Shown here: piece after piece, positions 35,839 to 44,970 of the stretch
How the letters are laid out: each line of letters begins with the position of its first letter
Numbering within the stretch: the stretch's first letter is position 1
Assembly: GCA_014695175.1 (NCBI GenBank)
Contig: JACJNV010000108.1
Coordinates: 1-64,000, forward strand
Length of the DNA: 64,000 bases
Reading direction: 5' to 3'
DNA from: Microcoleus sp. FACHB-DQ6
GTDB taxonomy: Bacteria > Cyanobacteriota > Cyanobacteriia > Cyanobacteriales > Microcoleaceae
Notes under the pieces: generated by a model
Database searches by the model: none
What the model was told of the DNA's origin: nothing
Seen by the model: only the letters and a program-made list of their open reading frames with translations
Program-made: the position numbers and the translations under genes

Positions 35839-36105
35839 TTAACAGCCTCCCAGCGTTCCGCGTTTTTCTGCAAACTTCGATCGGGGGGCTGTATCGAACA
35901 CACTTGATTTGGCATCGAATGATCTGTCTATGTGGATTTTGGCATCGTTAGCCGTAGGTACGGTCACTGTATAGTGCATTTCCTCGGCCTCTACACCACC
36001 GCCTGAGAGGATTTCATCTACTGTAATTTTTTTTAGGGAAGCTGGGTCTACATTGTGAAATTTTCTGTCAAATTGTTGACTCTCAAACTCTTGATTGTTT
36101 TCCAT
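35839..36105 (-). CDS. Small hypothetical protein with a GGG motif and GGC terminus
   Basis: It has 88 residues from ATG 36105, chosen because GGGCGG lies about 8 bases upstream; an earlier start would add 10 poor residues. I do not recognise the family. Residues 1-37 are charged and end in EILSGGG; the rest has TVTVPTAND and ends TLGGC. A leader/core layout is conceivable but no modifying enzyme is nearby. It is single and small, and expression is uncertain. Confidence 0.5.
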   Translation of the reverse strand: MENNQEFESQQFDRKFHNVDPASLKKITVDEILSGGGVEAEEMHYTVTVPTANDAKIHIDRSFDAKSSVFDTAPRSKFAEKRGTLGGC

Positions 36106-36303
36106 ACTGACCGCCCTTGAAAAACGTGACGACATAAAAACTTACTAAATATAATATATACCCAAACAAAGGATCGAGCAATAGCCAAAATTTATTTTTC
36201 GCTATGAACTCTATGTGTTATTCTGAGTTGGGTAAAAGCTGTTTCTGCTTAGGCCACGATCGCCCCCTTCCAAAATTGAGCAATTTACACTCTAAAAATT
36301 GAC

Positions 36304-36948
36304 ATGATTACTGTTGCACTTCCCAAAGGCGGATTGTTAGGAGATAGCATTCGCCTGTTTAAATCGGTTGGATTAGACTTCAGTGCTTTTCTCGATTCCT
36401 CTAACCGACAACTTCAAATATATGACCCTACCTGTACTGCCAAAGCTTTGCTAGTAAGGACGCACGACGTGCCGGTTTATGTGGAATACGGTCAAGCGGA
36501 TTTGGGGATTGCTGGCTATGATGTTTTGCGGGAAAAAAAGCCGAAAGTTGCCAATTTAATTGATTTAAAATTTGGCAAGTGTCGGCTGTCGGTGGCGGTG
36601 AAGGAATCTAGTTCTTACCGACGAACTGTGGATTTGCCTCCTCACGGTAGAGTTGCTTCTAAGTTCGTACACTGTGCAAGGGAATATTTTCACAATTTGA
36701 ATTTGCCGGTGGAAATTGTGCCGCTTTACGGTTCTGTGGAGTTGGGGCCGATTACGGGTATGTCGGAGGCAATTGTGGATTTGGTTTCGACTGGCAAAAC
36801 TTTGCGGGAAAATGGTTTGGTGGAAATTGATGTTTTGTTTGAAAGTTCGGCTTATTTAATCGGTCATCCTTTGAGTTACCGTTTGAATACCGGAGGTGTG
36901 AATGACTTAATCGGGAAGTTGAGAGAGCAAGTTTTGACGACTGTTTGA
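36304..36948 (+). CDS. hisG: ATP phosphoribosyltransferase, short form
   Basis: The 214-residue protein has the HisG motifs [24 protein letters not shown] and [28 protein letters not shown]. It catalyses the first step of histidine synthesis. The C-terminal regulatory domain of long forms is absent, so it should work with HisZ, which is not in this window. This is the usual form in cyanobacteria. Confidence 0.96.
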   Translation: MITVALPKGGLLGDSIRLFKSVGLDFSAFLDSSNRQLQIYDPTCTAKALLVRTHDVPVYVEYGQADLGIAGYDVLREKKPKVANLIDLKFGKCRLSVAVKESSSYRRTVDLPPHGRVASKFVHCAREYFHNLNLPVEIVPLYGSVELGPITGMSEAIVDLVSTGKTLRENGLVEIDVLFESSAYLIGHPLSYRLNTGGVNDLIGKLREQVLTTV

Positions 36949-37093
36949 TGCTAACTCCAATTAGAGTAGACTTATTGGATAAATCTTTCCTTGATAGGGA
37001 AACCACAGACGCAACGCAGGATAGTGGAAGACTTTTGCAATAAGTCTAAACTATTGTAGGGTGGGCTTGTAGCTCGCCCTAAAAGTTAAATCT

Positions 37094-38551
37094 TTATGAA
37101 GTGCTATTTCCCGGTAGAAAACCTAGTTTTTCCTGGCAGCGATTTATATAAAAACGGACAACGGTATCCGCAGGGTTTTGTTCGATTAGTTGCTGAAAAT
37201 ATCTCAAGGCGGCGACAAACCTTTCGGATTGCCATCCTTGAATTCCTTTGTCAAATAAACCCTGGGTAAGCTGCTTTGCCTCAGAGTCGGGACAGGAGGC
37301 TGCCCAGATTTCGTAGATTTCAATAGCTTGCTGCTTGCCGCGCGGGGTTACTCGATCTATCCAGCGATAGTAATAATTGTTCCTTGGCAAATCGCTGTCT
37401 GTAGCAGCCGCCTCAGAAGTAGAAGTAATAGTCTCCTGTGTTTCCACTTCCAAGTCGCACTTTAATAATAGACTTTCTTTTGATTTTGAGTGGGAACTTA
37501 TGCCATGTAGAAATTCTCTTGCATGAACGATCGCATTTTCGCTAACAATAATTTGGCAACCGTATATTTTAGTTAAATTTTCTAACCTAGAAGCTGTATT
37601 TACCACATCGCCGATGACTGTCGAGTCCATGCGGCGATCGGAACCTAAAGTGCCGATCATGCCGATACCTGTGTTAATTCCCGTACCAATATTGACGGGA
37701 GATTCTAAATTGTATTGGTGGCGACTGGCATTAAATTCTTGCAAAGTTTCTTGCATTGCTACTGCGGCTTCGATCGCATCCATAGCGTGAGAATTCGGCT
37801 TGTCAAATACTGCCATGATTGCATCGCCTAGGTATTTGTCAATAAACCCGCCGTGAGACGTTATGCACTCGTTCATTTTAGTAAAAAAAGCGTTCAACCA
37901 TTCAAAAGTCTCGCGAGCTTGTTGAGATTCGGCGATCGCAGTAAACCCGCGAATGTCGCAAAATAAAACAGTCAGCTCTTCTTCTGTGACATTGCCCAAC
38001 TGAATAGATTCTATTCCTTGCGGCGCAATTCGTCCGAGAAGTTGCTCTGGCACAAATAGCTGAAATTTTTCTGAAAGATATTCGTTGGCTTCCCAAGCTG
38101 CGGCGATTTGGCGTTTGCTTTGCTCTTTGACTTGCTGGTTGAGTTGGGAAGATACAGCTTGCGCTCGCATTTGACTCAACTGCAAAATATTTTCTACTTT
38201 CGCCAGCAACAAACGACTGTTAAAAGGCTTTGTCAAATAATCATCGGCCATCATTTCTAACCCTTTGATGCGAGACATATCGTCATCGAGGGCAGTTAGA
38301 AAAATTACCGGTACAGTTTGCAATGCGGTATCCTTCCGCAGGAGCTCGCAAACATCAAAACCGTTCATCTCCGGCATCATAATATCTAGTAAAATTAAAT
38401 CGGGTCGAGAGGCGCGGGCAAGCGAGAGCGCTTCATGGCCAGATAAAGCTGATACTGTAGCGTATCCTTTCAGGTGCAATAACTCTTCGAGTAAAGTCAG
38501 ATTAGCTGGCTCGTCATCAACCAACATGATGCAGGGCGACTTGTTTGACAT
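37094..38551 (-). CDS. Response-regulator adenylate cyclase (REC-CYCc)
   Basis: The protein has 485 residues. The receiver domain has Asp56 (LILLDIMMP), VDDE (11-14) and the KPF motif at about 108-110. A coiled stretch (about 125-160) leads to a class III cyclase at about 190-370: metal Asp199 in FCDIRGF and Asp243 in KYLGDAIMAVF. Lys239 and the later GDVVNTASRLE fit adenine recognition, so cAMP is the likely product. A helical C-terminal part with AIEIYEI follows. It is 226 bases downstream of the hybrid kinase on the same strand, so the kinase may phosphorylate it. Confidence 0.9.
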   Translation of the reverse strand: MSNKSPCIMLVDDEPANLTLLEELLHLKGYATVSALSGHEALSLARASRPDLILLDIMMPEMNGFDVCELLRKDTALQTVPVIFLTALDDDMSRIKGLEMMADDYLTKPFNSRLLLAKVENILQLSQMRAQAVSSQLNQQVKEQSKRQIAAAWEANEYLSEKFQLFVPEQLLGRIAPQGIESIQLGNVTEEELTVLFCDIRGFTAIAESQQARETFEWLNAFFTKMNECITSHGGFIDKYLGDAIMAVFDKPNSHAMDAIEAAVAMQETLQEFNASRHQYNLESPVNIGTGINTGIGMIGTLGSDRRMDSTVIGDVVNTASRLENLTKIYGCQIIVSENAIVHAREFLHGISSHSKSKESLLLKCDLEVETQETITSTSEAAATDSDLPRNNYYYRWIDRVTPRGKQQAIEIYEIWAASCPDSEAKQLTQGLFDKGIQGWQSERFVAALRYFQQLIEQNPADTVVRFYINRCQEKLGFLPGNSTS

Positions 38552-38777
38552 GGAATATGATATAATATATTGAATTTAGCTCGGGAGTTGCGCGTGGGGA
38601 AGCTCGAAAACTGGTTGATTCCTATATTTCTCGTTACTAAACTCGATATTTTTCGTAGGAACCAGCTTTCGCAGGCAAGTGCGGGCAAGTCATATACATA
38701 TTTATCTACTCTTGAGTTTAACCTTTGTTGTTATCAATTATCATAAATGGCAGTGCTGGAACTGCAAATAATTATCG

Positions 38778-40991
38778 TTAGCCCAGAAAAGAACGGACAG
38801 TAGCGATCATCAAATTCAAATCCAGTGGCTTGCTCAAATAAGCAGAAGCGCCAGCTTCCAAACATCGATCGCTGTCACCGGGCATCGCCATCGCCGTCAC
38901 CGCAATCATCGGTACCGAGTCCCAGACAGGATCTGCTTTAACTCGGCGCATCAACTCAAAGCCGTCAACATCCGGCAACTGAATGTCCATCAAAATCAAA
39001 TCCGGCAGCAAGTGCGGGGCAGCAGAGGCGGCGAGAATACGATCGGCCATCACCTTCCCATCCGCGAGTATCTCTACCCCGTACCCCTCTAATTCCATCA
39101 CCTCAGAAATTAACATTTGGTTAAAAGGCTGGTCTTCGACAACCAAAATCCGCTTCCTGCCAATGGGTAAAGCAATCGCACAACCTGGCACTAACTTGCT
39201 ATCCAAAGCACAAGAAGCAAAGCTTCCCAACTGTTGACGCATCTCCGTCAAAGGCAGCCAAACGCGGAAAAGACTTCCCCGATCGCAAACAGATTGAAAA
39301 GAAACAGTTCCCCCGTGTAATTCTGCCAGACGCTTAGTCAAAGCCAAACCCAAACCTGTACCTTCGTGCCGCCGAGTCAGGGAAGAATCCACCTGTTGAA
39401 AAGGTCGAAATAGCAAGTGCCAGCGGTCTTGAGGAATACCGATGCCGGAGTCTTGCACCTCAAAACAAAAATAAGGAGTGCTGGCATTTACAGGAGAACA
39501 ATCCGGCCGGTAGTCGCCGTCTATTTCACTGCCGTAGACCAGACGCCCGCTGAGTTTAACTTGTCCCTGTTCGGGGGTAAATTTGATGGCATTGGAAAGT
39601 AAATTAATCACAATTTGCCGCACTCGCCGTTCGTCGAGCCAAACTTTAGTAATACGGTAGTCGAGTTCTAAAGACAAACCGATTCGCTTTTTGTCTGCCC
39701 GTGGCTGCATCATTTTCAGACAGTCTGTCGCGAGTTCTTGCACGCGAACAGGCTGTAAGTTTAGTTCTACTTTCCCGGCTTCTATTTTAGAAAGATCGAG
39801 AATATCGTTGATTAGCTGCAACAAGTGCTGGCCGCTTTTTTCGATCAGTTCTACATAGCTGATTTGTCGATCGCTCAACTGTCCTGCCGTTTGCCGCAGC
39901 AGCAAGTCAGAAAAGCCGAGAATGCTGTTGAGAGGCGTCCGCAATTCGTGGGACATTGAGGCTAAAAACTCGGATTTCAACTGAGAAGAATACTCTAATT
40001 CTTCGTTAACTTGGCGCAGGTTCTCTTGTGTCTGAGCCCGCTCGATCGCCGCCCCCAGAGTCCGGCAAGCAGCCTCCAGCACTTCTTGGTGGACGGCGGC
40101 TTGCAGTTTTTTAATGTTGCGGGACTCCAGCGTCAGCACTCCGATGATCGTGCCGTTGGTAGCTGCGATCGGAAAAATACCCAGTTGTCCGATTCCCGGA
40201 TGCCGAAATTCCGGCACGGCATTGGGATGTTGGGCATAATCCTCGACAAACACAGGTTTACCAGTTTTCACCACTTCCCACAGCAAACCGATGCCGTAGG
40301 GAATGCCTTGGTCGAGCAATTCTTGCATTCCTGCGACTACGGGTTCCCCGTAAGTAGCCAAAAATTGACTAGAAACTTGGTTGCAAATCCCCGACGCTTG
40401 CCGGTCGTTTCCCTTGCCGTTAATCACCTTGACATCTCCGAAAGCTGCATTCATTGCCTCTACTAAATAGGTGAGGGCAAACTGACCTATTTCTTGCAAA
40501 CTGTCAGACTTTTGCAGGCGTTCGGTTAAACCTAAAAGAAAGCTCAGCCGCCTGACTTCTGCGTTCAAGCTAGCTTGGGAGTTTTGGTATACCGTAACGT
40601 CTCGAAAGGTAAACAGCCGTCCGCCGCTGTTGGTAATCGTGGCGCACACCTCCAAACAAACCGCATTGGATTGCTCGAAATAAAATGATAAACTTTCATG
40701 CTGAGATGTTTCGAGTGCTTGCTGAAACTCTTGCCACTGTTGAACAGACAAGTAACCCCGATCGACAATTTCCGCAAACAGCAAGTGGCACTTCGGCTTT
40801 GTTTCCAGCCATTCTGGGGACAGTCCCCAGATTCCGGCCAATTTTTTGTTAAACAAAACTAAGCAGTCAGACGAGTCGAACAGAGCGATCGCATTGTCTA
40901 CTTGGTTGAGAATCAGTTCTTGGTCTGCCCTCAACTGGTGCAAGTCTCTCTCCATTTTCTCTGTGGGTGTAGCTCTTAGTTTCGTTGTCAT
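38778..40991 (-). CDS. Hybrid sensor histidine kinase (PAS-GAF-HisKA-HATPase-REC)
   Basis: The protein has 737 residues: PAS at about 20-135, GAF at about 150-320 (GIGQLGIFPIA, IIGVLTLES), HisKA with His348 in SMSHELRTPLNS, HATPase with NLLSNAIKF, DSGIGIP and GTGLGLAL, and a C-terminal receiver with Asp669 in LILMDIQLP. There are no membrane segments, so it is a soluble sensor. The GAF domain has no obvious bilin-binding Cys-His pair. It likely passes phosphate to the REC-cyclase encoded next to it. Confidence 0.93.
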   Translation of the reverse strand: MTTKLRATPTEKMERDLHQLRADQELILNQVDNAIALFDSSDCLVLFNKKLAGIWGLSPEWLETKPKCHLLFAEIVDRGYLSVQQWQEFQQALETSQHESLSFYFEQSNAVCLEVCATITNSGGRLFTFRDVTVYQNSQASLNAEVRRLSFLLGLTERLQKSDSLQEIGQFALTYLVEAMNAAFGDVKVINGKGNDRQASGICNQVSSQFLATYGEPVVAGMQELLDQGIPYGIGLLWEVVKTGKPVFVEDYAQHPNAVPEFRHPGIGQLGIFPIAATNGTIIGVLTLESRNIKKLQAAVHQEVLEAACRTLGAAIERAQTQENLRQVNEELEYSSQLKSEFLASMSHELRTPLNSILGFSDLLLRQTAGQLSDRQISYVELIEKSGQHLLQLINDILDLSKIEAGKVELNLQPVRVQELATDCLKMMQPRADKKRIGLSLELDYRITKVWLDERRVRQIVINLLSNAIKFTPEQGQVKLSGRLVYGSEIDGDYRPDCSPVNASTPYFCFEVQDSGIGIPQDRWHLLFRPFQQVDSSLTRRHEGTGLGLALTKRLAELHGGTVSFQSVCDRGSLFRVWLPLTEMRQQLGSFASCALDSKLVPGCAIALPIGRKRILVVEDQPFNQMLISEVMELEGYGVEILADGKVMADRILAASAAPHLLPDLILMDIQLPDVDGFELMRRVKADPVWDSVPMIAVTAMAMPGDSDRCLEAGASAYLSKPLDLNLMIATVRSFLG

Positions 40992-41186
40992 AACTTTCTA
41001 GGGATATGGCAAGAATTATTTTATAATCCCTTACTTAATGTGACATAATTTTAGGTTTTTGGGCAGTGAGGGGGATCGATCGGCCTTGTGATCTGAGACA
41101 CTTGCTGGTTTCCGAGGGCGATCGGAGCCACCTTTGAACTGCGCCGGCTATTGTTTAATCATCAGGCAATAAGGAGGGAAATCCTT

Positions 41187-41240
41187 ATGACAGAAACCGC
41201 TTTTTTTAATAACAATGTTGCCGAAGTTGATGGCATCTGA
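41187..41240 (+). CDS. Possible 17-residue peptide or gene relic
   Basis: AAGGAGG stands 10 bases before ATG 41187, and the frame reads MTETAFFNNNVAEVDGI before TGA. Codons after the stop continue LETIVSNPVLN before another stop. It may be a leader peptide, a small protein or the stump of a broken gene. No family is recognised. Confidence 0.25.
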   Translation: MTETAFFNNNVAEVDGI

Positions 41241-41315
41241 CTTGAAACTATTGTGTCCAACCCTGTGCTAAATTGACCCATAATAAAAACTAATTCCGGC
41301 GATAAGGAATCACCA

Positions 41316-41420
41316 TATAGCAATCCTCGCATCATTTGTGAATGTCTTACTCCCTCTAAGCAGGTTCGGGGAGGGTTGGGGTGGGATAAAAAAATTACGA
41401 CTTTTGCAAGGATTGCTATA
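41316..41420. mobile_element. MITE-like repeat with TATAGCAATCCT ends
   Basis: The 12-base terminal inverted repeats are at 41316-41327 and 41409-41420 and match perfectly. The inside has no ORF. The same ends bound the element at 60244-60371. Confidence 0.65.
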
Positions 41421-41858
41421 GGTCAAATGCAATCATGACCTTACCCTTAAATTTTATTAGCAATAACTTAGTTATTTGGATTAACTGATCGAGCAAGTGT
41501 TGGATTCAAAAACATAGGCATAAGGCGCGCCCTAACCACCCTGAGACAGTGATATCAGTTTCAAAAAAGCAACTGTAGGCTCGTGAACCCAACCCATACA
41601 CAATCAGTTATTCCCAATAATTTAATCTAAAATTGTGCGACTGATCGCTCGCGCCGAACTCTAAAATCTACAATGGTACGAGTTATTACGATCGCACTTA
41701 TGAGTAAGGTGTGCACAGTGCACACCCTACAAATGTGAGTTAAGCTAATCCGCGTTTAAATTGCAGAGTAAAATAAATTTTTACTCTTGTGGGGCGGGCA
41801 GGAGATCCCGCACTTAACATACAATTTAAATGCGGTACAGGTTAGAGCGTAAGTATTG

Positions 41859-42572
41859 TTAATGTTTCTTAGGATTTTTCGGAAAAGGAATGCCCAAACT
41901 TTCGTGAAAAACAACCTGAGTTTTATAAGTCAAGCGCCGGTTAACTTGTTTGATGATTTTTTCCAAAAGCGCATCGCCGGTTTTTTCTATTAAAGGCTGA
42001 GACATCGATCGAATAAACTTGGGAAAGCAAACCCCCACAGCCAAATCCAGCTTCCAGCTAGTAATGGTAATCGCAGGCGGCAACTTAGCACGTTCCGAGC
42101 TCGGCCAATCGGCGGCAAACTCCTGAGACGGTATCTCCACTAGCTTCATTGCCGATCGAAAATCCACTTCATACCCAGGCGAGGTATAATCCGGAACCGG
42201 AATAGTCTTAATCAAATAGCAGCCTTCAGCGTCAGGCGGCAGCAACTCTAAACCAATTCTCGCTTCAACACGGTAGCCGAAAGCCCCAAAACGGCCGATT
42301 AATAAATCATAGCCGTTTTCTCCGAGCGGCTCGGCCTTCATCGGCGAAGCGCAGTGGCAAAACCAAGTCTTGTGGTTGTTCAAATGGTTCCCCACCGTCT
42401 CCGCATCGGCATACATCTCCATGCTGTCTTCAAAATGCGTGTGAAACCAAATCGGCTCAACTTCCTCTCCTGCATCCGCGCTTCCACTTTCGGGCTGTCG
42501 GAAACTCGCATCTGGGTAGTAATTTTCGTCAGAAGCTTCAACAGTTTCATATTCAGCGGAATCGTGCTTCAT
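41859..42572 (-). CDS. DUF1997 family protein
   Basis: It has 237 residues from ATG 42572, with AGGAGAG 8 bases upstream (better than the longer frame starting at 42599). Parts such as IWFHTHFEDSMEMYADAE, IGRFGAFGYRVEARIGLELLP and the tail VNRRLTYKTQVVFHESLGIPFP match the DUF1997 family of cyanobacteria and plants. The START-like fold may bind lipid. The function is unknown. It is single. Confidence 0.82.
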   Translation of the reverse strand: MKHDSAEYETVEASDENYYPDASFRQPESGSADAGEEVEPIWFHTHFEDSMEMYADAETVGNHLNNHKTWFCHCASPMKAEPLGENGYDLLIGRFGAFGYRVEARIGLELLPPDAEGCYLIKTIPVPDYTSPGYEVDFRSAMKLVEIPSQEFAADWPSSERAKLPPAITITSWKLDLAVGVCFPKFIRSMSQPLIEKTGDALLEKIIKQVNRRLTYKTQVVFHESLGIPFPKNPKKH

Positions 42573-42689
42573 ATTATGCTCTCCTGTTATACACGCCAAT
42601 CGATCTGGTTGGGGATGTGTTAAGGGAGTTTCCTCCCTACAATTGAGAAATTGATAGTAACAAAACTTACCCTAGTTCAGCATAACTCG

Positions 42690-44010
42690 ACTTTTGACAT
42701 ACTCACCGCCCTTTTAGGGCGGTGATTCTTGACGCTTCATTGGGAGATGCTATCTTCATAGTCTTACTCTCTCTCTGCGTCCGTTTAGAGTCGTGGCAAT
42801 GCCCTATCCCGACTTTTTTTATATTTTTGGCGGCGTTCTCATCCCTATCGTGTTGGGTTGAGCAATTTAAGCAAACCACCGACCTAATAGATAGGTCTAA
42901 TTTTCCCCATTTATAGCCGCATTCAGAACAGACTTGACTGGTGGGTTCCCACCGACTAATTATTCTAAACTCACGGCTAAATTTGTCGGATTTAGCTGAG
43001 CAAAATACCCGAAACTGATACCATCCCTGCCTGCTAATAGCCCTGGCTAATCGTCGATTCTTGACCATTCCCGACACATTTAAGTCTTCTAAAACAATCA
43101 CTTGGTTTTCGTTGACTACTTTGGTTGACAATTTGTGCAGGAAGTCGGAACGAGTGTCGGCAATTTTGTTTTGCAGCTTGGCGATTTTCAGGCGGGTTTT
43201 ATTTCGGCGTTTGGAGTCTTTCTGTTGGCGTGCTAGCTGGCGTTGCAGTTGACTAATTTTACGCTCGGCTGTCGAATAATCGGGGCTTTTTACCTGGGCC
43301 CCCTCGCTGAATACCGCAAAGGTTTTTAACCCTAAATCTATGCCGATAGATAAGTTTATTGGCGTGAGATTAACAGGTTTGGTATCTACTACAAAGCTGA
43401 AAAAGTAGCGGTTGGCACAATCTTTTATTACCGTCACCGAAGATGGTTCGGATGGTAACTTCCTAGACCATATAGGACTGACATTCCCTACTTTTGCCAA
43501 GTAAACTTGATGGTTTTTAATCGAGAAAGCCGACTTTGTAAACTCGGCTGATTGCTTGTTGGTCTTTTTTTTGAACTTAGGCACACCTACTTTCACCCCC
43601 TTTCTTTTCTTTTGAAGAGAGTTGAAAAAGTTTTTATAGGCTGTTGCCAAATGTCTCAAAACCTGCTGTAAGGGAACGCAAGATACATCGTTCAACCAAG
43701 CTCTTTCTTCAGTTTTTTTAGCGCCAGTTAGCAGTGCAGACAACTGATTGTAGTTTGGCAACTTATCGGAGGATTTGCACAAAGCCAAGGCATCGTTCCA
43801 GACTACCCTCACGCAACCAAACAACTGAGCGAGGCTCTGTCGTTGTTGGTTGGTGGGATAGAATCTGTATTGATACCTTGCTTTCATAGTTTTCGTTTTC
43901 TGTTTCTACATTATACTACAGGATTGAGAGGGCAAGCGACAACAATTCACAGAAAGTAAAGCCCACGATTTCCCAAGTAAAGCCGTCCTAAAACGACGGG
44001 GTTTCAAACC
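42690..44010 (-). mobile_element. IS605/IS200-type element with TnpB only
   Basis: It encodes an intact TnpB and no TnpA. Subterminal hairpins lie at both ends: CACCGCCCT/AGGGCGGTG at 42704-42724, overlapping the tnpB stop (right end), and CCGTC/GACGG at 43983-43999 followed by GGGTTTCAAACCC near the left end. The exact boundaries are uncertain by 10-20 bases. The element sits just before the NmrA-like gene. Confidence 0.75.
42703..43887 (-). CDS. tnpB: TnpB, RNA-guided nuclease of the IS605 family
   Basis: The protein has 394 residues, full length. It has an N-terminal HTH-like region (RYQYRFYPTNQQRQSLAQLF) and a RuvC-like nuclease with Asp184 in GIDLG, Glu267 in VLEDL and Asp349 in DRDENAAKNI. 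A zinc ribbon is formed by Cys320, Cys323, Cys339 and Cys342. All catalytic residues are present, so it may still cut DNA at guide-matched sites. Its last codons run into the right-end hairpin, as expected if a guide RNA arises from the 3' end. No tnpA is adjacent. Confidence 0.93.
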   Translation of the reverse strand: MKARYQYRFYPTNQQRQSLAQLFGCVRVVWNDALALCKSSDKLPNYNQLSALLTGAKKTEERAWLNDVSCVPLQQVLRHLATAYKNFFNSLQKKRKGVKVGVPKFKKKTNKQSAEFTKSAFSIKNHQVYLAKVGNVSPIWSRKLPSEPSSVTVIKDCANRYFFSFVVDTKPVNLTPINLSIGIDLGLKTFAVFSEGAQVKSPDYSTAERKISQLQRQLARQQKDSKRRNKTRLKIAKLQNKIADTRSDFLHKLSTKVVNENQVIVLEDLNVSGMVKNRRLARAISRQGWYQFRVFCSAKSDKFSREFRIISRWEPTSQVCSECGYKWGKLDLSIRSVVCLNCSTQHDRDENAAKNIKKVGIGHCHDSKRTQRESKTMKIASPNEASRITALKGR

Positions 44011-44017
44011 CATTTTT

Positions 44018-44680
44018 ATGATGAAAGCATTTGTAGCAGGAGCCACTGGTCAGACTGGCCGCCGAATTGTCGCAGAATTAGTCAAGCGAGGCATTCCGGT
44101 GCGGGCGTTAGTCCGAAATCTAGACACAGCGAGGCAAATTTTACCGCCGGAGGTAGAGTTAGTGACTGGGGATGTATTAAATGCTACTTCCCTGGGCGAT
44201 GCGATCGGCGACAGTACGGTATTGCTGTGCGCGACAGGAGCCGCCCCTGGTTTTGACCCGACAGCGCCTTACAAGGTGGATTTTGAAGGTACTAAAAATT
44301 TGGTGGATGCAGCTAAGGCTAAGGGCATTGAGCATTTTGTGCTTGTGACTTCTCTGTGCGTCTCTCAGTTTTTTCACCCGCTGAATTTGTTCTGGCTGAT
44401 TTTGGTTTGGAAGAAGCAAGCCGAGGAATATTTGCAAAAAAGTGGCTTGATTTATACCATTGTCCGTCCGGGCGGTCTCAAAAATGAGGATAATTCAGAT
44501 GCGATCGTCATGACTGGTGCGGACAAAATGTTTGAGAGCAGCATTCCCCGCACTAAGGTAGCCCAAGTGTGCGTGGAGGCGCTGTTTCAGCCGAATTCTC
44601 GCAACAAGGTTGTGGAAATTGTGGCGAAGTCGGAGGCTCCGCAAAAGAGTTTTGAGGAGTTGTTTGCCAGTGTGATTTGA
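44018..44680 (+). CDS. NAD(P)-binding NmrA/SDR-type protein
   Basis: The protein has 220 residues. The Rossmann motif GATGQTGRRI is near the N-terminus, VTGDV follows, and the VRPGGL block is at about 150. It is an atypical short-chain reductase related to Ycf39/NmrA proteins. The catalytic Tyr-Lys pair is replaced, so the role may be binding or reduction of an unknown substrate. Two starts, ATG 44018 and ATG 44021, are possible. It begins just after the TnpB element, which has probably replaced its promoter region. Confidence 0.85.
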   Translation: MMKAFVAGATGQTGRRIVAELVKRGIPVRALVRNLDTARQILPPEVELVTGDVLNATSLGDAIGDSTVLLCATGAAPGFDPTAPYKVDFEGTKNLVDAAKAKGIEHFVLVTSLCVSQFFHPLNLFWLILVWKKQAEEYLQKSGLIYTIVRPGGLKNEDNSDAIVMTGADKMFESSIPRTKVAQVCVEALFQPNSRNKVVEIVAKSEAPQKSFEELFASVI

Positions 44681-44744
44681 TTGAATTAGCCTCGCTTGGG
44701 TTCGGTGCGTCAGACTAAAAACACTTTGATTTGGATCTGAGATG

Positions 44745-44854
44745 TTGCACCATTGTCAAGAACAGGCAAGATGCCTGTTCCACAACAAAAAGTGCATTTT
44801 CTTGTGGGGTGGGCATCCTGCCCGCCCAAAAAAGGCTTATCGAGAATGGTGCAA
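44745..44854. mobile_element. MITE-like element with TTGCACCATT ends
   Basis: It starts TTGCACCATTGTCAA and ends CGAGAATGGTGCAA, imperfect inverted ends. The inside has the ACAGGCAAGATGCCTGT palindrome and the GGTGGGCATCCTGCCCGCC stem. GATG stands on both flanks and could be a target duplication. Relatives are at 52747-52853 and 55027-55190. Confidence 0.7.
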
Positions 44855-44970
44855 GATGTGATTTGGGTCAAAGATTTGGGCTGACGCACCCTACAACAAT
44901 TTTCCGAGCGCCAAATCTGGCAAAATCTTAATAGTTTTACGATTCGCCGTTAAAATTTCGTTCTCCCAGC

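Larger units (their letters stand above)
40992..41858. other. 867-base intergenic region with a MITE-like repeat and a short ORF
   Basis: It contains a strong ribosome-binding-site-led 17-codon ORF at 41187, a MITE-like element at 41316-41420, a GTGCACAGTGCACACC palindrome at about 41711-41726, and otherwise no gene. It lies upstream of the hybrid kinase. Confidence 0.6.

Noticed and set aside
35679-35915. Minus-strand frame with a GCTTCGCTAACGC repeat
   Set aside because: Covers a dispersed repeat (ATCGCTTCGCTAACGC type) and the end of the small gene at 35839; no protein features.
42722-42916. Plus-strand small frame inside tnpB
   Set aside because: Antisense to a conserved transposon gene; no independent evidence.
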